A stretch of DNA of 64,000 nucleotides from Nostoc linckia NIES-25 (lineage in GTDB: Bacteria > Cyanobacteriota > Cyanobacteriia > Cyanobacteriales > Nostocaceae), in NCBI RefSeq assembly GCF_002368035.1, contig NZ_AP018222.1, positions 1,311,630 to 1,375,629 on the forward strand. Reading direction: 5' to 3'. Within the stretch, counting starts at the first letter, position 1, and each line of letters starts with the position of its first letter. The position numbers and the translations under genes were made by a program. Shown piece by piece: positions 17,301-25,626 of the stretch. The notes under the pieces are model-generated. The model searched no databases and was not told where the DNA came from. It saw only the letters and a program-made list of their open reading frames with translations.

Positions 17301-19504
17301 GAAAGAATAACCTTGACAAAGGGTATATTGAGACAGTCGCTAATAAATTTATCAAATGCTTGCTTTTGATGGCGATCGCTATATCCAAAGAAAAATTCTT
17401 CAAACTGGTCAAAAATTAAAACTGTAATCAAATGATTATCGGCATTTTTTTCTAATTGCTGTAAAATATTTACAATGGTGCTAGGGGTAATCGACTCCGG
17501 TAAAACCTCCGGTTCGATGGCTGCTTCTCCTTTAATCTGAGACATGGCCTCACTTAAAGATTTGCCTAATTCCCTAGCCCAATCTGTATAAACTTGCAGC
17601 ACCACAGGTACAGCAATTTGATCGCCAATAGCTCGATTTTGTAATGCTGGAACTAAACCCGCAGTTACTGTGGAACTCTTTCCTACTCCCGACTGACCGT
17701 GAATCACTATTAACTTTTGGTCAGCACGACTAATTCTGCCAATTAAATCATTAATATCTCGTTCTCGGCCAGAAGCACCAATTTCTAAAGCAACAGTACT
17801 ACTCCCAGCAGGTAACATTAATGCAGGGTTTGTCGCTTGTCTTTGGGGTTGCAAACGTCCCGCACCAATAAAAGCCCGAAAACCATATTGCTGTTCCACA
17901 GAACGGCGTTTTTGACGAATGTAATAAGCCTCTAAATATCGTCCTTCTTCAAAATAAAGCGATCGCAATGTCCGCAACAGGCGAATATAACGATGGGCAT
18001 CATATTGATGAGCGCTGTATTCTAACGCCTCCGGCAGTTCTTTTGCCGCCTTTTCTAAATATTCACGCGCAACTTCTTTCTCGCCTATATTGCGTTGTGC
18101 TTTCGCTAATATCAAATAATAAATTTGCGCCAATAATAAAGGAAATAAACAGTTATAAGGGTCATTCTGCTTTTGCGCCTCAGCTAATTTCAGCAGCGAT
18201 ACATGTGCTAAGATACTCGCCTGTACCCAACGCGATTGCTGTACAGCTACTTGTGCAAGAAAACCGTAGTCGCAAGCAAGTTGAATTTGATTGCCATAAA
18301 TTTGATGTAACTCCAAAGACCTTTGGGCAACAATTTGCAATTGTTCCCAGTCGTGGAGATTTTGCAAAACTTCAGCCAGCTGACCAATAAATTCAGCAAC
18401 TATATTTAGACACCCAGCTATTTGTAAAATATTCAAAGATTGCTGAAAATAAGATTTTGCTGCTAACCAATGACGGCGATTTTCTACTTGATTTTGCTCG
18501 GCTAAACGACAACAACATAACCCCAGATAAAACAGCAAAACTCCCTGTCTTAGAAATAAAGGAGATGGCGGAGATGGGGGAGATGAGGAAGAAAAAGGAG
18601 ATGAGGAGGTGTTGGGGTGTTGGGATGGTGGGGTGCTGGAGAGATGAGGTGAAATTTCCTCCCCATCTCCCCATACTTCGGCTACGCTCAGTACAAGTCT
18701 CCCCATCCCCTCATCTCCCCTGTCTCCCAACTTTTGCCAAATTTGTAAACTTTTCTGAAAATGATTTATGGCTGGATTGATGCGATCGCTAACATAATTA
18801 TCTAAGCCAAAAACAAATTCTAAACTCGCGTGCAATTCTGGCTCTAAGGTAATACCACGATTTTGTAATTCTTTGATGGCAAAGTGGAGTTCGTAGTTAT
18901 GTTCCCAAACTTGCCCTAAAGTAGAATAATTTTCTGCAAATTTCGATATTTGGGATTGTGCATTATTTTTGGGTAAAACTCTAGCAAACAAAGAATCAGT
19001 TTCTTGTTGGAGAAATTGCAGCAACGAACTAGTTGTCATTTCAAAATGAATCGGTGTCGCCGCCCAACTCGCAAAATCTGGTGCTAAACGTACCACTTTT
19101 TGCAAAACTTCATCATTCATCCACACAATTATCGGAAATAGATGGCGCTTGCGAAATTCATCACGAATATGATTAATAGACCTTAAGAAATCATCAAGTC
19201 CATCCACAGATTCTAAACCCAAAATCATCAACGCCGATGGCGGTTGATTTTCGGTAACTAATTGTAAATGAATAGTTGTGTAAAGACTTCTAGCGTTGTG
19301 CGGTAAAATTACTTTTTGAATGTGGTATAATCCTGAAGAAACTTCTTCAAGTCGTTGCAACATTTCCTCTTGCAAAACTCGATAATTGCAGGATACTAAA
19401 ACTAGGGAAAACTGACCGTTAGAAAGTGCGATCGCTCTCCCTAAACTCCGCAACGCTCGCTCGTTATTTGCTCTGATATCTACTTGTGAGTGTCGTTCAA
19501 CCAT
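14315..19504 (-). CDS. STAND NTPase with TPR-like region, coiled coil, TM helix and 14 WD40 repeats
   Basis: A 1729-residue protein. Residues 1-180 are an uncharacterised sensor/effector-like domain. Helical TPR-like repeats (about 200-570) follow. An nSTAND1-type ATPase has P-loop HGQSGVGKSST near 600 and Walker B LIFDQFEEFFFG near 700. Then come a coiled coil (about 930-1035), one transmembrane helix (ALTASVLAIFGLSVSIV, about 1045) and 14 WD40 repeats (about 1110-1700), enough for two seven-bladed propellers. Its start overlaps the end of the upstream ATPase gene by 25 nt, so the two are one operon. Residues ~259-315 are encoded by an inserted palindromic repeat and are low-complexity (Ser/Pro-rich). 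A role as a membrane-tethered signalling or immunity NTPase is inferred. Confidence 0.9.
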   Translation of the reverse strand: MVERHSQVDIRANNERALRSLGRAIALSNGQFSLVLVSCNYRVLQEEMLQRLEEVSSGLYHIQKVILPHNARSLYTTIHLQLVTENQPPSALMILGLESVDGLDDFLRSINHIRDEFRKRHLFPIIVWMNDEVLQKVVRLAPDFASWAATPIHFEMTTSSLLQFLQQETDSLFARVLPKNNAQSQISKFAENYSTLGQVWEHNYELHFAIKELQNRGITLEPELHASLEFVFGLDNYVSDRINPAINHFQKSLQIWQKLGDRGDEGMGRLVLSVAEVWGDGEEISPHLSSTPPSQHPNTSSSPFSSSSPPSPPSPLFLRQGVLLFYLGLCCCRLAEQNQVENRRHWLAAKSYFQQSLNILQIAGCLNIVAEFIGQLAEVLQNLHDWEQLQIVAQRSLELHQIYGNQIQLACDYGFLAQVAVQQSRWVQASILAHVSLLKLAEAQKQNDPYNCLFPLLLAQIYYLILAKAQRNIGEKEVAREYLEKAAKELPEALEYSAHQYDAHRYIRLLRTLRSLYFEEGRYLEAYYIRQKRRSVEQQYGFRAFIGAGRLQPQRQATNPALMLPAGSSTVALEIGASGRERDINDLIGRISRADQKLIVIHGQSGVGKSSTVTAGLVPALQNRAIGDQIAVPVVLQVYTDWARELGKSLSEAMSQIKGEAAIEPEVLPESITPSTIVNILQQLEKNADNHLITVLIFDQFEEFFFGYSDRHQKQAFDKFISDCLNIPFVKVILSLREDYLHRLLDFKHLSSLEAINNNILDKNIRYQLNNFSPEYAKAIIKKLTERSQLHLEPALIDALISDLSTEFGEVRPIELQVVGAQIQDERITTLEEYQPYRPNKLIERYIKELIKDCGPENERAALLVLYLLTDESNNRPFKTRAELAAQLTELEDASKLELILDILVRSGLVVLFPDVPERYQLIHDYLVDLIRYLQQQESSLQVQLNQLRQKVEQSQAEIERLKSELSQKKQPTKLIDTHPQQGLGLLTELRELQKREELSQLEIEQLRAELKEKELTAKLAESQEKQRLSEAKLNRSLKIALTASVLAIFGLSVSIVTAIDSEIKTLSVSSEALFASQKGIDALKEGIKAGKKLQQTIWVDSNTREQVLTALYQAVSGVREYNRFDGHISGVNSVIFSRHSPLIASASADTTIKIWGLDGSLVKTLSGHKDVVNSISFSPDSQIIASASQDKTVKLWNLRDGQLLATLLGHQGVVNSVSFSPDSQLIASASTDKTIKLWTQDGKLLKTLDGHNSAVLAVAWSPDGQTIASGSADNTIKLWSRDGELLRTFPGHDDAVLSVAWSPDGKTIASASLDQTIKLWSLEGNLQRTLSGHSAGVTSVSFSPDGNIIASASTDETLKLWSTEGVLLGTLRGHNNWVNSVSFSPDGRTLASASRDKTVKLWRWDDVLLRKPKTDNNDWVTSISFSPGGRTLAAASRDKTVKLFNREGKLYRTFTGHQSQVWGVSFSPDGKIIASASKDKTVKLWSRSGELLHTLQGHNDTVLAVAWSADAQVIASASKDKTVKLWSRNAILLNTLQGHQDAVNWVSFSPDGKFIASASDDKTVKLWSRDGKLIQTLTGHSRRVNGVAWSPDSQILASVSIDSTVKIWNRDGELLTNLSGDGDSFISVSFSSDGKTLAASSDDKVRIWNRDGTLLIALKGYKDELTSISFSPDGKTLAVGSASGTVIFQDLADIKLDKLVAQGCDLLHDYLQTNQKVMKSDRALCSDR
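18560..18728. repeat. Palindromic repeat element inside the STAND/WD40 gene
   Basis: A purine arm (GGAGATGG units, 18560-18655) and a pyrimidine arm (CCCCATCT units, 18660-18728) that contains the core CTTCGGCTACGCTCAGTACA. The gene reads through it on the minus strand, giving MGRLVLSVAEVWGDG followed by Ser/Pro-rich sequence. Confidence 0.8.
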
Positions 19505-20811
19505 GATTTAAATCTCTGCGTCTCTGCTAAAACTGGGTTGACGGCAAACCAAGCCCCTTCTTTGTCGCGGTATTCAAATACAAATAAACTCCGCAATAAA
19601 GTGTGGTATTCAATATCACCTCTCACCCTCTGTTGTTGCACCACCTGAAAGATGAGTTCCCATTCATGGGGGTCAATGGCGTTGGCTCGGTAGTCCCGCT
19701 GTCTTCTAATCACCAATTCGACACACTCCCGCTCGAAGGGCGGATCTTGTTCCCGCAAACAATCAAACAGCAACCCCAACAAGTCGCGCACATGACCGCC
19801 ACTAATCAAACACAACCGATCTAAGGTTTCCAAATTATCAAACACTTCTGTAATTAAGCCTAACCGATCGCTAGGTAATATGTCGGGAAAAGCCCTCGCT
19901 AGCACCATTTGTCGCATCAATGCTAGCCCTTGGGGAAAAACCTCTCCAGAGCGCAAACGCACAGGTATCATCGGTAAAACTTTTGGTGCTACTCCTCCCC
20001 CCAAACGATGCTGAAGTTCGGCGCTATCGTTGGAGAAAGTCAAAGCTAGGGGAATAGTATAGACAACATGACAATTTAGTTTGCGTAACTGTTCGCCTCG
20101 TTGAATAAACAAGTATTCTGGTAGCGATCGCCCCGATGGTAAAGGTCGAATTGCTACTCTATCCAAATTATCAACAATTACTACCAGTCCTCTTTTACCC
20201 CTAGTTTTAAGTTCTTTGTTAGCACGTTCTAATAGTTCTTGATTGATTGACTGCAAAATATTTGCCGTTCGCGGTTCCAAATAGTCCCTTAACCGCCGCC
20301 GCAATTGGGGGCTTTCTTTGGTTTTAGCTGTAATTTTGCCAATCCCCACAGATAACTCGGCTTCAACTCCCAGTTCAATTGGTGTTTGCAAAAAATCGAC
20401 AAGTTCGCCAAATAATTTGGTAAAATAACTAGGCTTGAGTTTAATTTTCATCGCTTCCAAGCTTTCACTTACTTGACCAGCGATCGCTAATAAAACATCA
20501 GTCACATCTACATCTGCCATTTCTAAGACGTGGGTAGACTCAAAGTAAACCACATGAAATTGCTGCACTTCTAACTCAGCTTTCAGGCGCAACAATTCCG
20601 TCGATTTTCCACAGCCGAGATGTCCCGTAAACAGCTGACAAGTCGGAGAATCTGGCGATATGCGAGTGATGGTGCGCTGCAAAGCCTCAATGATTTTGCC
20701 ACCCCGCACCGCTGCAAAATCGATATAATATCGGCGATCGCTTGCATCTCCTATCATTAGAGGTCTACTTGGATTGCAAGCCTGATAAAATCTTTCTAAA
20801 TCTAGGAGCAT
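19480..20811 (-). CDS. P-loop ATPase, partner of the downstream STAND/WD40 protein
   Basis: A 443-residue ATPase with Walker A GHLGCGKST (Gly63-Thr71, Lys69) and Walker B VVIVDNLDRV (Asp214), followed by a motor-like helical region and a C-terminal winged-helix-like part (HTLLRSLFVFEY). The HLGCGKSTELLRL signature is shared by a group of cyanobacterial ATPases of unknown role. Its last 25 nt overlap the start of the 1729-residue STAND gene, implying translational coupling and a shared job. No effector domain is recognised. Confidence 0.8.
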   Translation of the reverse strand: MLLDLERFYQACNPSRPLMIGDASDRRYYIDFAAVRGGKIIEALQRTITRISPDSPTCQLFTGHLGCGKSTELLRLKAELEVQQFHVVYFESTHVLEMADVDVTDVLLAIAGQVSESLEAMKIKLKPSYFTKLFGELVDFLQTPIELGVEAELSVGIGKITAKTKESPQLRRRLRDYLEPRTANILQSINQELLERANKELKTRGKRGLVVIVDNLDRVAIRPLPSGRSLPEYLFIQRGEQLRKLNCHVVYTIPLALTFSNDSAELQHRLGGGVAPKVLPMIPVRLRSGEVFPQGLALMRQMVLARAFPDILPSDRLGLITEVFDNLETLDRLCLISGGHVRDLLGLLFDCLREQDPPFERECVELVIRRQRDYRANAIDPHEWELIFQVVQQQRVRGDIEYHTLLRSLFVFEYRDKEGAWFAVNPVLAETQRFKSWLNDTHK

Positions 20812-21221
20812 AACTAATCGAGTTCATTCACAAATAGGGATGACAAAATTTATATTTGGGAATTTATCAGTTAATTTAGGTACATCTGACTTAAATTACT
20901 AACTAAGTTAACAGCATTCCGCTTGATTTTTCATATCTACGTTCTATATAGCACACCGCAATGGTGGCATTTAATTTTAACTAGGCAGAAATACTATAAG
21001 TATAAATAGCAGAAAACTCAAATATAAAATAAGGTACTCTTATGAATATTAAAAATATCCGACACAAAAAAAGGTACTGTTAAGTACAATTTTGTGGTGT
21101 TCTTGAATATTATAGTAATCCTATTTGACTGGTGAGAATTCGTGGTGTAGAGATCCCCGACTTCTTTAAATCGGGGGTTTAATCTCTGCTGAATTAAATG
21201 TAAAATCCCAAATCGTATAAT
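20812..21221. other. Intergenic region between divergent and convergent units
   Basis: About 410 nt, AT-rich, holding the promoter region of the ATPase/STAND operon at its right-hand start side and a hairpin at 21151-21178 after the SDR gene. Short repeats AAGGTACT(C/G)TTA near 21030 and 21068 were noted. No gene seen. Confidence 0.4.
21151..21178. terminator. CCCCGA/TCGGGG hairpin after the SDR gene
   Basis: CCCCGACTTCTTTAAATCGGGG folds with 6-bp GC arms and is followed by GTTT on the plus strand. The CCCCGACTTCTT half recurs in the strong terminator at 46892-46924, so this is an interspersed hairpin motif. A terminator role here is plausible but not certain. Confidence 0.45.
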
Positions 21222-22082
21222 TTACAAACCCATTGAATATAAAATTAGGCGATCGTGGAGCTTATCGGGCAAAATATGTTTTAGCACAGCTTGAATTTTG
21301 GCATCTTGTCCAATCAGATAGCGTGTCTTTGGCTGTTTTGCAGTTAGCGCGTGGACAACAGCTTGAGCGACAATATCCGCAGAAATTCCTCTAGATGCGA
21401 TCGTCTGCATTTTGTGACGTACAGTATTCATCGCCTGACCGTAAAGATTCAGTGCAGATTCTGGTAAACTATCTTGTCCAATTTCAGCTTGAGTTAGAGA
21501 TTTATTCCAAATAGGCGTAGCAATAGAACCAGGTTCAATAATTGAAACTGAAATTCCCCACGGTTTTAACTCCATACGCATCACATCAGTGAGTGCTTCC
21601 AAGGCAAATTTTGAAGCATTGTAAGCGCCCAAAAATGGAGTGGGACTTCTCCCAGCAATCGAACCCATATTGACAATTCGACCCCGACCTTGGCGTAATA
21701 AACCAAGAAATGCTTGTGTTACCGCTAATTGTCCAGTGACATTAACATTCATCTGGTGTTGAAATTCCGCGATCGGTAATAATTCTAAAGGGCCGGGGAC
21801 AGCAATTCCGGCATTATTCACTAAACCTAAAATTCCAACATCACCCACTGTATTTGTTACCTTATCAACTACAGAAGCGATGGATTCAGCATCAGTAACA
21901 TCTAAAAAAATTGGAATCAGTTTTTGTGAAGCTTTTTGTTGGAGTGCTTGAGCATCAATATCTTGACGCACACCAGCAAAAACAGAAAATCCCAATCGGT
22001 CTAAAAGCAAAGCACAGGCCTGACCAATTCCTGTTGACGCTCCTGTAATCAGGACTGTACCTTGATAATTTTCTGCAACCAT
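21222..22082 (-). CDS. Short-chain dehydrogenase/reductase (SDR)
   Basis: A 286-residue classical SDR: cofactor motif TGASTGIG at the N-terminus, structural VNNAGIAVPGPLEL, catalytic Ser in NMGSIAG and the YNASK active-site pair. The Arg in VFAGVRQD after the second strand leaves NADPH preference possible. The C-terminus (TRYLIGQDAKIQAVLKHILP) resembles broad-specificity SDRs acting on retinol- or steroid-like substrates, but the true substrate is unknown. It stands alone. Confidence 0.88.
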   Translation of the reverse strand: MVAENYQGTVLITGASTGIGQACALLLDRLGFSVFAGVRQDIDAQALQQKASQKLIPIFLDVTDAESIASVVDKVTNTVGDVGILGLVNNAGIAVPGPLELLPIAEFQHQMNVNVTGQLAVTQAFLGLLRQGRGRIVNMGSIAGRSPTPFLGAYNASKFALEALTDVMRMELKPWGISVSIIEPGSIATPIWNKSLTQAEIGQDSLPESALNLYGQAMNTVRHKMQTIASRGISADIVAQAVVHALTAKQPKTRYLIGQDAKIQAVLKHILPDKLHDRLILYSMGL

Positions 22083-22330
22083 TAGTTTTTTTGATTATGA
22101 AACTACTGTAATATTTCTCTGTACTGTCCTAATTGTGAATTAAGCTAACGCACCTAAATGTTGCATTTTTCTTGAAGTATGTCATTAATCATTAGTAAAA
22201 AATAAATGACAAGCCCACAAGTTAATCTGCAACTTAAATGCGTAACAGCTTAGTAAGTAGGTAGGCATAATTAAATCTAAAAGACAAAAGTTTAAAACCC
22301 CGATAAAAACTGGCTTTTCCCTCCTGCCCC

Positions 22331-22372
22331 CTGCCCCCTGCCCCCTGCCTTCTGCCCCCTGCCTTCTACTTA
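22331..22372. repeat. TGCCCCC heptamer tandem repeat (STRR-like)
   Basis: Five or six imperfect heptamers of the TGCCCCC/TGCCTTC type in tandem. They are typical of short tandemly repeated sequences in heterocystous cyanobacteria. They lie in a non-coding stretch between the SDR gene and tatC. Confidence 0.7.
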
Positions 22373-22600
22373 TCAATCCTTGCAGATACCAGAGCGAAGA
22401 CAATCTTCGGTTTGGTCATCTCTAGCCGATATATCCCACGGCAATATACCTGAGGGAGGTTTTGTGCTGTAAACCATCAGAGCAGCTATGTTAGAAAACT
22501 GGTTTTTGACAATTGACACATTACTATAAACATTGCCTAGCTCAGCATTGGATAAATAAATAGGCAATGCCATCAGACCAATGCAAATTGTCCGGTTCAT
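22373..22600 (-). CDS. Possible small exported protein, unknown
   Basis: A 75-codon frame with GAGG four nt before its ATG. The N-terminus (MNRTICIGLMALPIYLSNA) could be a short signal peptide. The C-terminus carries two cysteines (CLRSGIC). No family recognised, and it ends directly beside an STRR. It may be spurious. Confidence 0.35.
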   Translation of the reverse strand: MNRTICIGLMALPIYLSNAELGNVYSNVSIVKNQFSNIAALMVYSTKPPSGILPWDISARDDQTEDCLRSGICKD

Positions 22601-23020
22601 ACAACCTCAGCTAAAAATTTCCGAATACGCTAAACTTAGATGCCACCTTGATGAACCGGAATTGAAAAACTGAGCATTGTATATTGATGTTGTGTTGAGT
22701 TACTCAGTCCTAATAGCCGCAGAGACGTGATTTACAAATTATCGGTTCCACCCTATTTTAGGTTAGGCATTGCCTACAAGATGGCTTCCTACTAACTTAT
22801 GCACATGCAACCCTAAAAAAACAGGACAAAAAACTCCCAGCATTCAAAAACATATCTTGGTGGCTGCGATCGCCAGATAAAATAGTTAACAATGCTGACT
22901 AAGCAGATGAGGCAGACGCGTGGACGCAAAGAAAAACTAATGCCCACTTGCCCTGAGCGTAGCCGAAGGGATGCCCCATGCCCCATACCCATATTATAAA
23001 TGTTGCCTACTAACTGACTC
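22601..23020. other. Intergenic region upstream of tatC
   Basis: About 420 nt. It contains a repeat-core relative, CTTGCCCTGAGCGTAGCCGA (22948-22967), which matches the reverse complement of the core found inside folC and the M16 gene, followed by GCCCCAT tandem units. No other gene seen. Confidence 0.5.
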
Positions 23021-23815
23021 ATGACGCCTTCACAAGACGTAGATACTGTAAACGTTCCTGATATAAATACAGAAGCAGATGGCAACTCCGAAACAGATCC
23101 TTTAGATGAGTTGCCGGGTGAAGTCGAAATGTCACTTTTCGACCACCTAGAAGAGTTGCGACAGCGAATTTTTTATTCGCTAATTGCTGTAGCCATAGCC
23201 ATTACCGGCTGTTTCTTTGCCGTTAAGCCCATTGTCCAACTACTTGAGGTTCCAGCACAGGGAGTCAAATTTCTTCAACTTGCACCTGGAGAATATTTCT
23301 TTGTCTCTCTCAAAGTCGCAGCTTACACAGGCGTGGTACTTTCTAGCCCTTTCATTCTTTACCAAATTATCCAGTTTGTGCTTCCCGGACTGACTCGCCG
23401 CGAACGCCGCTTATTAGGGCCTGTGGTTTTAGGGTCGAGTGTTTTATTTGCAGCAGGTTTAGTATTTGCTTATTTACTTCTGATTCCCGCAGCTTTGAAA
23501 TTTTTCATCAGCTACGGAGCAGATGTAGTCGAACAACTTTGGTCAATTGACAAATATTTTGAATTTGTGCTGCTACTTTTATTCAGCACTGGTTTAGCAT
23601 TTCAAATTCCCATCATTCAACTATTACTCGGTAACTTGAATATTGTATCTTCTGAGAAGATGGTTTCTGGTTGGCGTTACGTGATTATGGGAGCAGTGGT
23701 TTTAGGAGCTGTTCTCACACCTTCTACTGACCCCTTAACCCAAAGCCTTCTAGCTGGTGCAGTGCTGGGACTTTACTTTGGCGGCATTGGTTTAGTGAAG
23801 CTCACAGGAAAATAG
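23021..23815 (+). CDS. tatC: Sec-independent protein translocase TatC
   Basis: The 264-residue core of the twin-arginine translocase, which exports folded proteins such as the Rieske protein encoded 1.2 kb downstream. The family signature [14 protein letters not shown] starts near residue 37, after an acidic cytoplasmic N-terminus. Six hydrophobic segments follow, with the conserved PGLTRRERR loop and [10 protein letters not shown] near the C-terminus. It is a single gene; tatA is not in the window. A strong hairpin follows. Confidence 0.96.
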   Translation: MTPSQDVDTVNVPDINTEADGNSETDPLDELPGEVEMSLFDHLEELRQRIFYSLIAVAIAITGCFFAVKPIVQLLEVPAQGVKFLQLAPGEYFFVSLKVAAYTGVVLSSPFILYQIIQFVLPGLTRRERRLLGPVVLGSSVLFAAGLVFAYLLLIPAALKFFISYGADVVEQLWSIDKYFEFVLLLLFSTGLAFQIPIIQLLLGNLNIVSSEKMVSGWRYVIMGAVVLGAVLTPSTDPLTQSLLAGAVLGLYFGGIGLVKLTGK

Positions 23816-23888
23816 CGATCGCCACGCCCAAGAAAAAATTAAAATATTTAAACCCAAACTCACCGAACTTTAGATTTTTAATTTTGCG

Positions 23889-23926
23889 AAAAGTTAGAGC
23901 GGAGGTTTCCTCCGATCTAAACTTTT
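23889..23926 (+). terminator. Hairpin after tatC
   Basis: Arms 23889-23905 and 23909-23926 pair over about 16 bp with one bulge and one mismatch around TTT, ending in a short T-run. It is probably the tatC terminator, though the length also fits a repeat hairpin. Confidence 0.6.
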
Positions 23927-24032
23927 AAAGACGGATTTTGGATTAAAATTCAAGATTTAGAAATGTCTGATAGTAAGTAAATTTGTCTTGCCTACCAACA
24001 AATTAAGCTATGCTGATAAAAATCTAAAATCC

Positions 24033-24371
24033 AAAATTAAATTTGAAAAAGTTGAAATTCATGTTGGCTAAATCATCAAGTTTGAAGAATTTTCTAAAGC
24101 TAAAAAGCCAGTTTATAAATTGTGGATAGATTTTGGAAATTTGGGCATCAAAAAATATAATGCACAAATTAAAAAACTTTATGAACCAAATCAATTAATC
24201 GGTAGATTAATATTAGCTGTAACTAACTTTCTACTCCGTGAAATTGCCGATTTCATTTCGGACGTTTTAGTCTTGGGAGTAGTTTTAGATGATGGTGAGG
24301 TTGTGTTAATTCAGCTAGATAGAGATGCAGACCTTGGCCAAGAAAATTTTATAGCATATTTTAGTCCATAA
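24033..24371 (+). pseudogene. CsaA/YgjH-like tRNA-binding-domain protein, nonsense-mutated
   Basis: Conceptual translation gives KFEKVEIHVG, a TAA stop at 24069-24071, then IIKFEEFSKAKKPVYKLWID and onwards to VLVLGVVLDDGEVVLIQLDR. This is the OB-fold tRNA-binding domain family, in which G-K-I is normal where the stop now stands: one AAA-to-TAA change explains it. Unusual residues (NFLLREIADF in place of the usual NFPPRQIA) suggest relaxed selection. No good start codon is visible. It is a recent pseudogene unless a sequencing error is involved. Confidence 0.75.
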
Positions 24372-24429
24372 ACTTATTTATATACAAAAAATGTAATGAC
24401 TGAGAAATTAATGTTCAACTAATAACAGT

Positions 24430-24738
24430 TCATAAGATCCATTCTGAAGCGCGATCGCCCAAATCTAGAGGAATACTAACAGCTTTGCCGAGTCGGGGGC
24501 GATCGCGTGTTTGGGTGATAAATGTTTGCACTTGCGTTGCTCCACCCAAAGCATGAAGATAACTGGCGATGCTATCAAGATGCTCTTGGTATTCTGCCTC
24601 AGTTAAGGGAAAAGAAGCTTGCTCCAGATATTTCCACATTACTTGTAAAAATATCTTGCCCTGTGTCCGCCGAAACTGGACATCGTAAGAGTATCCCCAC
24701 TTCTCAATCAGCAGTTGACGTAATTCCTGTCCTGTCAT
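24430..24738 (-). CDS. DUF3067 family protein
   Basis: A 102-residue soluble protein conserved in cyanobacteria and plastid-bearing eukaryotes, function unknown to me. Visible family features are MTGQELRQLLIEKWGYSYDV, the FLQVMWKYLEQ helix and the RDRPRLGKAVSIPLDLG segment. I start it at the ATG at 24738; an in-frame TTG four codons earlier is less likely. It is divergent from petC. Confidence 0.75.
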   Translation of the reverse strand: MTGQELRQLLIEKWGYSYDVQFRRTQGKIFLQVMWKYLEQASFPLTEAEYQEHLDSIASYLHALGGATQVQTFITQTRDRPRLGKAVSIPLDLGDRASEWIL

Positions 24739-24967
24739 AGCTTTTCTCAATCAGATTTTACATTTAGTTATGATGTTAAGTTCCGTAACTCCAGTATGAT
24801 AAGGATATAAAGAAATGTAATGCTAACAGAAAAGATGCTAAACATATCTTGGAACAGAGAAATATGGCATCGTCGTAAGCGTTAGCATTTCGACTTAGAC
24901 AAGAGTTGCTCAAGTACAAGTACTCCTGTCAAAATGCTTAACAAAATACACAAAGAGCGCGTAGATT

Positions 24968-25507
24968 ATGGCTCAATTTTCGGAATCAGCAGACGTGCCA
25001 GATATGGGGCGTCGTCAGTTCATGAATCTGCTCACTTTTGGGACTGTCACTGGAGTAGCTCTGGGTGCATTGTATCCCGTTGTCAAGTACTTTATTCCAC
25101 CAGCTAGCGGTGGTGCTGGTGGTGGAACCACAGCAAAAGACGAGTTGGGTAACGATGTCAGTCTCGCCAAATTTCTGGAAAACCGTAACGCAGGCGATCG
25201 CACTTTAGTTCAAGGACTCAAGGGTGACCCCACCTATATTGTGGTAGAAAACAAAGAAGCCATCAAAGATTATGGCATTAATGCTATCTGCACCCACTTA
25301 GGTTGTGTTGTTCCTTGGAACGTTGCTGAGAACAAATTTAAGTGCCCTTGCCACGGTTCTCAGTATGACTCAACTGGTAAAGTTGTTCGCGGCCCAGCAC
25401 CACTATCTTTGGCTTTAGCCCACGCCAACACATCAGAAGACAAAATTGTGTTAAGTCCTTGGACTGAAACCGACTTCCGCACCGGCGATGCACCTTGGTG
25501 GACTTAA
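24968..25507 (+). CDS. petC: Cytochrome b6f Rieske iron-sulfur protein
   Basis: A 179-residue subunit that carries electrons from plastoquinol to cytochrome f. The 2Fe-2S ligands sit in [10 protein letters not shown] and CPCHGSQYD. One N-terminal transmembrane helix ([20 protein letters not shown]) follows GRRQF, a twin-arginine-like signal that remains as an anchor. It is the first gene of a petC-petA operon. A heptamer tandem repeat lies between it and petA. Confidence 0.97.
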   Translation: MAQFSESADVPDMGRRQFMNLLTFGTVTGVALGALYPVVKYFIPPASGGAGGGTTAKDELGNDVSLAKFLENRNAGDRTLVQGLKGDPTYIVVENKEAIKDYGINAICTHLGCVVPWNVAENKFKCPCHGSQYDSTGKVVRGPAPLSLALAHANTSEDKIVLSPWTETDFRTGDAPWWT

Positions 25508-25550
25508 TAATTTTGTCCTTAGTCATCTGTCCTTTGTTCTTAGTCTTTTG

Positions 25551-25606
25551 ACTAATGACCAATGACCAATGACTAATGACTAATGACTAGTGACTAGTGA
25601 CTAATT
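25551..25606. repeat. Eight-unit heptamer STRR between petC and petA
   Basis: Eight consecutive 7-mers of the form AC(T/C)A(A/G)T(G/T), dominated by ACTAATG, with no spacer. The array occupies half the petC-petA intercistronic space and ends 20 nt before the petA start, so it is inside the presumed transcript. Confidence 0.85.
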
Positions 25607-25626
25607 CAATCATTGTCCTTATAGAG

